From the NCBI GenBank assembly GCA_934876235.1, contig CAKXKM010000007.1:3626-32295 (forward strand): 28,670 nt of DNA. The letters are read 5' to 3'. The notes under the pieces are model-generated. The model did no database searches. It was not told the DNA's origin and worked only from the letters and a program-made list of their open reading frames with translations. Shown piece after piece: positions 22,846 through 28,670 of the stretch. The stretch comes from Collinsella sp. AF02-46-1. Its GTDB lineage: Bacteria > Actinomycetota > Coriobacteriia > Coriobacteriales > Coriobacteriaceae. Position numbers and translations under genes: made by a program. How positions within the stretch are numbered: position 1 is the stretch's first letter; each line of letters starts with the position of its first letter.

Positions 22846-23847
22846 ATGACAAATTGCAAACGCTATAAGGTAGCCGCGATCGACCTGGGAACGGTGTCGT
22901 CGCGACTGGTGTTGGCCCAGGTCGAGGCCGGGGCAATCGTGGAATCGTCCAAGCATACCGAGATTACCGACCTGGGCGAGGGCGTGGACGCGACGGGCCG
23001 CTTTTGCGAGGCGGCCGTTGAGCGTGTGCTCGCTGCGTGTCACATGTTTGTGGACGAGGCCCGTGCCTTTGGGGCCGTGTGCGTCTGCACCACGTGCACG
23101 AGTGCCGCGCGCGATGCGTCCAATGCCGCGCTGCTGCTGGACGGCCTGCGCGAGTTGGGGCTCAAACCACAGGTGATTCCGGGCGAGGTCGAGGCGCGCC
23201 TGACATTTTTTGGCGTGGCGCACGACTTTGCCGGCGAGCGCATCATCGTCGCGGATTCGGGCGGCGGCTCCACGGAGCTCGCGACGGGCGTATACGCTCC
23301 GGAGCGCAGCGTCTTTGCGCTGGAGGGAACGCGCTCGCTGGACATCGGTTGCCGTCGCGTGACGGAGCGCTTTTTCTCCGCGTTGCCGCCCGCGGATGGC
23401 GAGCTTGCTGCCGCTGCCGCGTGGGCAGGCGAGCAGTTCGCCGCCTATTTTGAGGGCCTGCCTGTCGACTTTGAGCGCGCCGAACGCTTAGTCGCGGTGG
23501 GCGGCACGGTGACTACGCTGGTGGCTCTGGTCCACGAGCTGGAACCGTACGATTCGAGCTTTGTGCACCTACGCGAGCTGTCGCTGGAGCAGGTCTCGGC
23601 CGCTATCGAGCGCATGTCTGTGTTGGACGCGGAAGGCATCGCCGCGCTACCGGGTGTACAGCCCAAACGCGCGGGCGTGATCTTGGCTGGTGCCGTGGTG
23701 ATTCGCGAGCTTATGCGAGCCGGCGGCTACGACACGCTCACCGTAAGCGAGAACAGCCTGCTTGCCGGCATGGCCGCCACCATTAACGAGGTTCTCGACG
23801 GTGAGCTACCCACCATCGGCTGGACCCCCAGCCTCAGCGCCCTTTAA
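22846..23847 (+). CDS. Ppx/GppA-family exopolyphosphatase
   Basis: Actin-like ATPase-fold phosphatase that removes phosphate from polyphosphate or from pppGpp. It has 333 residues, the short form without the C-terminal HD-like domain of E. coli Ppx. Phosphate-binding motifs are AAIDLGTVSSRLVL (N terminus; the usual Asn of GTNS is replaced by Val), IVADSGGGSTELATG, and VAVGGTVTTLVAL in the second domain. The glutamate expected in the middle block is present in GEVEARLTFFG. GGAGGGG precedes the ATG, 20 bases after the divIC stop, so the two are one operon. Confidence 0.9.
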   Translation: MTNCKRYKVAAIDLGTVSSRLVLAQVEAGAIVESSKHTEITDLGEGVDATGRFCEAAVERVLAACHMFVDEARAFGAVCVCTTCTSAARDASNAALLLDGLRELGLKPQVIPGEVEARLTFFGVAHDFAGERIIVADSGGGSTELATGVYAPERSVFALEGTRSLDIGCRRVTERFFSALPPADGELAAAAAWAGEQFAAYFEGLPVDFERAERLVAVGGTVTTLVALVHELEPYDSSFVHLRELSLEQVSAAIERMSVLDAEGIAALPGVQPKRAGVILAGAVVIRELMRAGGYDTLTVSENSLLAGMAATINEVLDGELPTIGWTPSLSAL

Positions 23848-23859
23848 CCATCCCCTCAT

Positions 23860-23928
23860 AAGTTGCGGTGAAATAGTTCCTAAATGGGCTGATAAACTGC
23901 CAAAACAGGAACTATTCCATCGCAACTT
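23860..23928. repeat. 69-bp palindromic element after ppx
   Basis: Arms of 22 bases at 23860-23881 and 23907-23928 are reverse complements at 20 of 22 positions, starting AAGTTGCGGTG and ending ATCGCAACTT. The loop has 25 bases. It lies 12 bases after the ppx stop and has no T-run. It could help end transcription, but size and symmetry suggest a dispersed REP- or MITE-like unit. The rest of the 23848-24192 gap holds only the repeats and terminator described next. Confidence 0.65.
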
Positions 23929-23950
23929 AGAGGCTTAACGGCATCCAGAA

Positions 23951-24014
23951 GAAACGAGCCCGCATCCCCAGGGGGCACGGGCCCGTAAAAGCCAAATGGT
24001 AGGGGCGGTGGGAC
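23951..24014 (-). repeat. Partial upstream copy of the tRNA-Leu 3' end and its terminator
   Basis: This block closely parallels 24147-24210: the terminator hairpin sequence (GAGCCCG..CGGGCCC) and then ATGGTAGGGGCGGTGGGAC, an exact 19-base match to the 3' end of the tRNA-Leu gene including CCA. After 24014 the similarity stops, so only the last 18 tRNA bases are present. Between the copies (24015-24140) I see no gene; near 24118-24134 a plus-strand GGGTTCGAGCCCC looks like a T-arm of a decayed tRNA. This is the pattern left by an att-type or tandem duplication at a tRNA 3' end. Confidence 0.7.
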
Positions 24015-24143
24015 ATCTGCGTATTTGTTGCGCAAATCCGCACCGGCTTCGGCTGCCTGCCGGCGTCCTCGCCGGCTCGCTACGGACGCTGCGCGTTCGC
24101 TTGACGCTCGCCCCCTCGCGGGTTCGAGCCCCACCGGCATCTT

Positions 24144-24180
24144 AAAGAAATGAGCCCGCCTCCCTGGGGGACACGGGCTC
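24144..24180 (-). terminator. Terminator of tRNA-Leu
   Basis: On the minus strand GAGCCCG and CGGGCTC (24174-24180 and 24152-24158) form a 7-bp stem, followed by ATTTCTTT. It lies 12 bases beyond the tRNA CCA end. Confidence 0.7.
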
Positions 24181-24192
24181 GTAAGCACTACA

Positions 24193-24277
24193 TGGTAGGG
24201 GCGGTGGGACTCGAACCCACAATCCTTGCGGCGAGGGATTTTAAGTCCCCTGCGTATGCCAATTCCGCCACGCCCCC
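24193..24277 (-). tRNA. tRNA-Leu (anticodon UAA)
   Basis: An 85-base class II tRNA on the minus strand. The acceptor GGGGGCG pairs with CGCCCCT, D arm GCGGAATTGGCATACGC, anticodon stem GGGGA/TCCCT with loop CTTAAAA giving anticodon TAA, a short variable arm and T-arm GTGGGTTCGAGTCCCAC. CCA is encoded. The variable arm and the conserved Leu features support Leu rather than Ser. Confidence 0.95.
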
Positions 24278-24308
24278 GTGAGACTAGAAGTCTAGCACAA
24301 GCCGTCCG

Positions 24309-24932
24309 TTACGCGTTGACGGCCATCGAGTGTTGGCCCGACTTCTCCAGGAACTCCTGGAACTTGGCTTCGTCGCCCTTGTTCTGGTACTGCAGGGCCA
24401 GCAGGTATTCCAGGCGGCAGCTCTTGACCTTGTCGTCACCGGCTTCCTTGAGCATGCGCTCCAGCTCGGGAATATCGTTGTGGCGCTTGAGGATCATCGT
24501 GTCATACATCAGCTGGCATTCGTGCGCGACTGCCTCGGCCTGGCCGCCCTCAAAGCCTTTGATCTCGTGCAGCAATTCCTTGGACTTTTTGCGGTCCTCC
24601 TGACCAACGTAGTAGTTAAAGGCCTTAATGACCAGGTCGACGCGCTGCATCTTGGGCAGATTGAGCCCCAGCAGCAAATCGAACATCTCATCGGCGCGCT
24701 TGTGGTCCTCGCGCAGCAGATAGGAGTTCAGGCGCAGGTAGTCGCGGTTGTAGCGCGGGTACAGCATGCTGGTGAGTTTGCCGTCGAGCAAACGATCGAA
24801 CTCGTCCCACTGCTTAGCGGCCATAAGCTGCTGCAGGCGTTTAAACGTGGTGCGTTTTTTGACGCTAAAGAACACCGACACGGCGATGCAGATGATAACG
24901 ACGGCGGTCCAGAGTGTGCGGGAATCGGGCAT
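24309..24932 (-). CDS. Membrane-anchored TPR-like protein of unknown function
   Basis: A 207-residue protein with one N-terminal membrane segment (about 7-24, WTAVVIICIAVSVFFSV) and then an all-helical, charged region. It has repeated helix pairs such as LRLNSYLLREDHKRADEMFD, VIKAFNYYVGQEDRKKSKELL and CRLEYLLALQYQNKGDEAKF, reminiscent of tetratricopeptide repeats. I do not recognise a family. ATG 24932 is chosen because AAGGA lies seven bases upstream; a GTG at 24950 in frame is the longer alternative. It is transcribed alone away from the PTS IIB gene and toward the tRNA. A role in protein interaction at the membrane is only an inference. Confidence 0.75.
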   Translation of the reverse strand: MPDSRTLWTAVVIICIAVSVFFSVKKRTTFKRLQQLMAAKQWDEFDRLLDGKLTSMLYPRYNRDYLRLNSYLLREDHKRADEMFDLLLGLNLPKMQRVDLVIKAFNYYVGQEDRKKSKELLHEIKGFEGGQAEAVAHECQLMYDTMILKRHNDIPELERMLKEAGDDKVKSCRLEYLLALQYQNKGDEAKFQEFLEKSGQHSMAVNA

Positions 24933-24987
24933 ATTAGGGTCCTTAGTCACTCATAAAGCGAGCGGTATGACAACACGTACTGGATGT

Positions 24988-25016
24988 ATTATACGCAGCG
25001 CGCAAGCAAACTGGCA
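24988..25016 (-). promoter_or_regulatory. Possible promoter of the TPR-like gene
   Basis: On the minus strand TATAAT (plus positions 24988-24993) is a perfect -10. TGCCAG, 17 bases upstream (25011-25016), is a poor -35. It is located 56 bases before the chosen start. Confidence 0.5.
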
Positions 25017-25095
25017 TAAAAGCTCATCGAGGCCGAGTGCTATCGCTCGCTGCGGTACACTTACCTAAAGTAAACCATGAAGGGAGACATTACCT

Positions 25096-25383
25096 ATGAA
25101 GAAGATCGTTTTGGCTTGCGGTGCTGGCGCTGCTACTTCCACGCTCGTTGCCCAGAAGGTCGCCACCTTGCTCGACGCCAACGGTTACGCCGGCAAGTAC
25201 GAGATCGTGCAGTGCGCCATCTCCGAGGCCAAGGACTACTGCGACGAGGGCGCCGACCTGCTGATCGCCACCACCGTTGCCCCCGAGGGCCTCACCTGCC
25301 CGTACGTGAGTGGCGTGCCCTTCATGACCGGCATGAACCGCGTCGCTGCCGAGAAGGCCGTCCTCGACGTTATGGCTCAGTAG
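25096..25383 (+). CDS. Orphan PTS IIB component, galactitol/lactose type
   Basis: A 95-residue soluble phosphotransferase subunit. Cys8 in IVLACGAGAATSTLVAQKV is the phosphorylated cysteine of the GatB-like/lactose-cellobiose IIB fold. The loop after it supplies the usual Gly/Thr/Ser phosphate contacts. No IIA or IIC gene is beside it in the window. AGGGAGA precedes the ATG. A VOC protein follows after 11 bases and is probably co-transcribed. It may serve a permease encoded elsewhere or act as a regulatory phosphoacceptor. Unrelated in fold to the mannose-type IIB at 1503. Confidence 0.88.
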   Translation: MKKIVLACGAGAATSTLVAQKVATLLDANGYAGKYEIVQCAISEAKDYCDEGADLLIATTVAPEGLTCPYVSGVPFMTGMNRVAAEKAVLDVMAQ

Positions 25384-25394
25384 GCGCTGACTGT

Positions 25395-25769
25395 ATGAGT
25401 GAGCAGAACGCCAACCCGGTAGAGCTCTTTGGCATGCGCGTTGCCCATGTGGGCATTAACGCCACTGACCCGGCAGACGCCCTGGAGATCGCGGAGCTGT
25501 TCTCGACGATGATGGGCCTGCCCGTTATCGAGACCCCGGTTTCGTACTTTAACGATTCGCTGGTCGAGATCATGAAGCAGAACGGTCGTGGCGCCAAGGG
25601 CCACATTGGCTTTGCTGTCAACGACATCGATGCGGCCGAGAAGTGGTTTGCCGAGCGCGGGCTCGAGGTCAACGAGGAGTCGCGCGTGCTGCTGCCCGAC
25701 GGCGGCACCAAGCTCGTGTACTTTAAGCGCGAGTTTGCCGGTTTCGCCGTGCACCTGTGCCGCGAGTAG
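25395..25769 (+). CDS. VOC (glyoxalase-fold) family protein
   Basis: A 124-residue protein of the vicinal oxygen chelate fold: RVAHVGINATDPADALEIAE, LFSTMMGLPVIETPVSYF, GHIGFAVNDIDAAEKWFAER and FAGFAVHLCRE form the two beta-alpha-beta modules. It resembles the extra C-terminal domain I recall on some clostridial KDPG aldolases, which suggests a link to sugar-acid metabolism, but this is from memory. ATG 25395 lies 11 bases after the IIB stop. The upstream ribosome site is weak (GGCGCTGA), consistent with coupled translation. Its substrate is unknown. Confidence 0.8.
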   Translation: MSEQNANPVELFGMRVAHVGINATDPADALEIAELFSTMMGLPVIETPVSYFNDSLVEIMKQNGRGAKGHIGFAVNDIDAAEKWFAERGLEVNEESRVLLPDGGTKLVYFKREFAGFAVHLCRE

Positions 25770-25791
25770 CGCACAAGCTACCATAGCTAGC

Positions 25792-25829
25792 ATAAAGGGA
25801 TAGGGCCGCGTGGCCCTATCCCTTTATTT
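25792..25829. terminator. Bidirectional terminator between the VOC and kinase genes
   Basis: A perfect 16-bp stem runs from 25792 to 25807 and from 25812 to 25827, with loop GCGT, flanked by A and T tracts on both sides. It lies between convergent genes and should end transcripts from both directions. Confidence 0.92.
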
Positions 25830-25844
25830 ATGCCGAGGGGCTTC

Positions 25845-27123
25845 CTACCGCGGCAGGCGAATCGTAAAGCGGCTGCCGACGCCCTCGACTGAGGTCACGC
25901 CAATGACACCACCATGGCTATCGACGATCCACTTGGCAATGGCAAGCCCCAGACCCGAGCCCTGCGCGCCGGCATCGCGTGCGTTGTCGGCGCGGTAGAA
26001 CCGTTCAAACGCGTGAGCTGCGGATTCCTGGTTCATGCCGATACCCTCGTCCTCAACACTTATGTCGATCGTGCCTGCGCCCGCATCGGGTGTTATGGCA
26101 AACGTGACGGTCGTGCCTGCGTCCGAATACTTGGCGGCGTTTTGCACGATCACGCGCAGCGCCTGCTTCACGAGTGCCACGTCAACCGATGCGTTGCAGC
26201 GCGGGTCGCCGGTAAGTGCGGCATCATACGCCAGCCGATATGTGTGCCCGGCATCGATCATCTGTGATTCTTCGCAAACCTCGCCGACCAGTGCAGCCAG
26301 GTTGGTATTCGCGCGCCGCAGCACGGTGCGACCGGCATCGCCGCGTGCCAAAAACAGCAGCTGCTCCACGAGCTCCTGCATATGCTCGCTTTCGGCTTTG
26401 AGCGAGGTGATGGATTCTGCCAGCACGTCCGGGTCGTCTTTGCCCCAGCGGTCGAGCATGTTCACGTAACCCTGAATCACCGCGATGGGCGTGCGCAGCT
26501 CGTGACTCGCATCGTTGACAAAGCGCATCTGCTGCAGCTTTGCCTCTTGCATCTGGCGCAGCAGGCGGTTGAGCGCGACCTCGATGCTTGCCAGGTCGGC
26601 GTCGCCGGTGGTGACGCTCGGCGAGTCGACGCTTGCGCGCTCGATGGCCTGCTCCAGCGTTTCCATCTTGCCGCCGGAGAGCTGCATGCGGCCGAGTTCG
26701 TCCACGCGCAGGGCCAGATCGTTGAGCGGCGCCATGGTGCGGCGCACACGGCGGGCACCGCCGAGCATGTTGAGCACGCCGATGACCTGCCAACCTGCAA
26801 CAACGATATAGAGGGGCCACAGTGCGACGAGGTCCTGCGCGAGGGGGAAGGTCTTGGTGGTACGCGCAAGCTCGACGGTATAGGTGAGTGTGGTCGGGTC
26901 CCAGCCGCGCGCGGGCGTCAGCGACATGTCGTGAACGGTGGCGCCGGGGATCCATCCTGCGGTAAACGCGCCGTCGGGCAGCGTCTGGTTGTATCCATAG
27001 ACGAGGATCGCCGCCGCAATCACCATCAGCAACAGATCGAGCCAGACATAGCTCATCAGACGGCGCCACATATAGCTCCAGTTGATGGCGCGGGCGATGG
27101 AGGTGACGCGCTTGGCCTCGGCG

Positions 27124-27140
<17 letters not shown>
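25845..27140 (-). CDS. Two-component sensor histidine kinase
   Basis: A 431-residue membrane kinase. Membrane segments are at about 33-50 (DLLLMVIAAAILVYGY) and 110-130 (LWPLYIVVAGWQVIGVL), with an extracytoplasmic loop of about 60 residues between them that may sense a signal. A HAMP-like linker follows, then the dimerisation helix with His213 in NDASHELRTPIAVIQGY, the N box VIVQNAAKYS, the G1 box VEDEGIGM, the F box FERFYR and the G2 box GSGLGLAIAKWIV. All catalytic motifs are intact. Its ATG lies 17 bases inside the end of the response regulator gene, so both are translated together. The architecture resembles ArlS/CusS-type kinases. The ligand is unknown. Confidence 0.93.
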
Positions 27141-27900
<760 letters not shown>

Positions 27901-27918
27901 GCGTGCCCCCGTCTGCGA

Positions 27919-28461
27919 TTACTTGTCGTCGTTCAGATTTTGCTTGATGTGGTCCGCGGCGTTGGCGGCGTAATCCATCTGGTTGTTGATGCTGCCGGGC
28001 ACGTCGCCGTCGCTATCGATGCGGTAGCGCATGCCAAAGAACAGGCCAAGCAGCATCAGCCATATCGTGGCGCCCCCGGCAAACAGGGCGATGATGGGGA
28101 TCAGGATGGGGATGTTGAGGATGATCGCGTCGCGGCGCGTGGCGATAAACTTGGTGTCCAGGCTCAGGCGGAAGAGCTTTTTGAGGTACTCCCACACGGT
28201 GTCCATCTTCTTGGAGAAATCGGTCTTTTCGCTCGACTTTTCGTAGGCGGCCTGCGCAGCGACCATCTCGGCCGAGGGCTCGTCGACTGGCGCAGACTCG
28301 GTGGCGGCGTGCGCCGACGTGGTCTGGGTCTTGCCCTGCGACTCGAGCCAAATGATGGCGTCCAGAACGTTGCCGTCGGCGGCGTCGAGCGCGGCCTTGG
28401 CGTCGGTATAGCTCACGTTGCACTTGGTGCGGATAGTTTCAACTTTTTCGAGGTCGTCCAT
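27919..28461 (-). CDS. UBA/TS-N plus DUF4342-like membrane protein
   Basis: A 180-residue protein. Residues 1-45 (LEKVETIRTKCNVSYTDAKA and ALDAADGNVLDAIIWLESQG) form a UBA/TS-N-like helical bundle. A Ser/Ala/Glu-rich linker follows, then a DUF4342-like part (about 100-150) with FRLSLDTKFIATRRDAIILN and a hydrophobic segment IPILIPIIALFAGGATIWLM, likely membrane-inserted. AAAGGA precedes the ATG. It is the first gene of the operon with the response regulator and kinase, so it may be part of the sensing pathway or a target that is co-regulated. Function unknown. Confidence 0.8.
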   Translation of the reverse strand: MDDLEKVETIRTKCNVSYTDAKAALDAADGNVLDAIIWLESQGKTQTTSAHAATESAPVDEPSAEMVAAQAAYEKSSEKTDFSKKMDTVWEYLKKLFRLSLDTKFIATRRDAIILNIPILIPIIALFAGGATIWLMLLGLFFGMRYRIDSDGDVPGSINNQMDYAANAADHIKQNLNDDK

Positions 28462-28579
28462 GACCTGTCCTTTCGTTCGATGGGCGCGACGCCAGGCGAT
28501 CTGCCCGGGCGCGAGCGTTGCGTTCGGCGGCCTGCGTTGCGCGGCGCCGCCCCGCCCTTGGTCGAACTCTATAGTGCAG

Positions 28580-28607
28580 GTTATAGATTAAGCGATTCTT
28601 GAGCCAA
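28580..28607 (-). promoter_or_regulatory. Possible promoter of the two-component operon
   Basis: On the minus strand TTGGCT (plus 28602-28607) and TATAAC (28580-28585) are separated by 16 bases, ahead of a GC-rich leader of about 110 bases. I see no gene in 28462-28670; the bases beyond 28608 are AT-richer and hold nothing I can name. Confidence 0.4.
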
Positions 28608-28670
28608 GATTAATGTTGGATGAGTTTTTGGGTGGCAGTGGGAAAAGTATTAGACCTCGATAGCGGGAGA

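Noticed and set aside
24118..24140. A tRNA gene on the plus strand
   Set aside because: Only a T-arm-like stretch and part of an acceptor are seen. No matching 5' acceptor, D arm or anticodon arm can be built upstream.

Overview
The window looks like chromosome of a high-GC gut actinobacterium of the class Coriobacteriia, most likely Collinsella or a close relative. This is inferred from base composition, from many mannose-family and other PTS parts beside an actinobacterial-style division gene, and from short palindromic elements of a kind I associate with Collinsella. No 16S or other taxonomic marker is present, so the assignment is provisional.

Layout. (1) 1-4519: a sugar-amine (Amadori product) utilisation cluster. 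It holds a FrlB/FraB-type SIS deglycase cut by the window edge, a complete mannose-family PTS permease (IIA, IIB, IIC, IID) and a FrlC-type epimerase. Rho-independent terminator-like hairpins sit between deglycase and IIA and between IID and epimerase. (2) 4600-13006: a histidine biosynthesis operon in the order hisZ-hisG (one fused protein), hisD, hisC, hisB, hisH, hisA, hisF, hisI, a 75-residue unknown, hisE. A terminator-like hairpin separates hisB from hisH and a palindromic element separates hisF from hisI. The missing step, histidinol phosphatase, is probably supplied by a PHP-family gene that converges on hisE (13034-13945, minus). (3) 14066-18051, minus: a fused CydDC-like ABC exporter translationally coupled to a YgbA-like cysteine-rich protein. 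(4) 18052-20388: a stand-alone LarC C-terminal domain (nickel-pincer cofactor), a YfcE-like phosphodiesterase and MazG. (5) 20393-23847: enolase, a FtsB/DivIC-like septum protein and a Ppx/GppA phosphatase, the usual housekeeping order around eno. (6) 23848-24300: an intergenic zone with a palindromic element, a tRNA-Leu(UAA) on the minus strand and an upstream partial copy of the tRNA 3' end plus its terminator. (7) 24309-25829: a membrane-anchored TPR-like protein, an orphan galactitol/lactose-type PTS IIB and a VOC (glyoxalase-fold) protein. (8) 25845-28461, minus: an operon of a DUF4342-like membrane protein, an OmpR-family response regulator and a histidine kinase.

How the genes fit together. 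The first cluster would import a glycated amino acid (fructoselysine, glucoselysine or similar) with phosphorylation by the PTS. The epimerase would convert a C3 epimer into the usable form, and the deglycase would release glucose 6-phosphate and the free amino acid. The his operon covers every step from PRPP to histidine when the PHP phosphatase is included. The least ordinary points are the HisZ-HisG fusion, the catalytic-residue support for the Amadori cluster, the repeated hairpins inside operons, the small unknown in the his operon, the orphan LarC2 and the partial tRNA duplication. I saw no phage, transposase, CRISPR array or defence system. Every statement rests on reading the sequence and on remembered family features; no database search was run.
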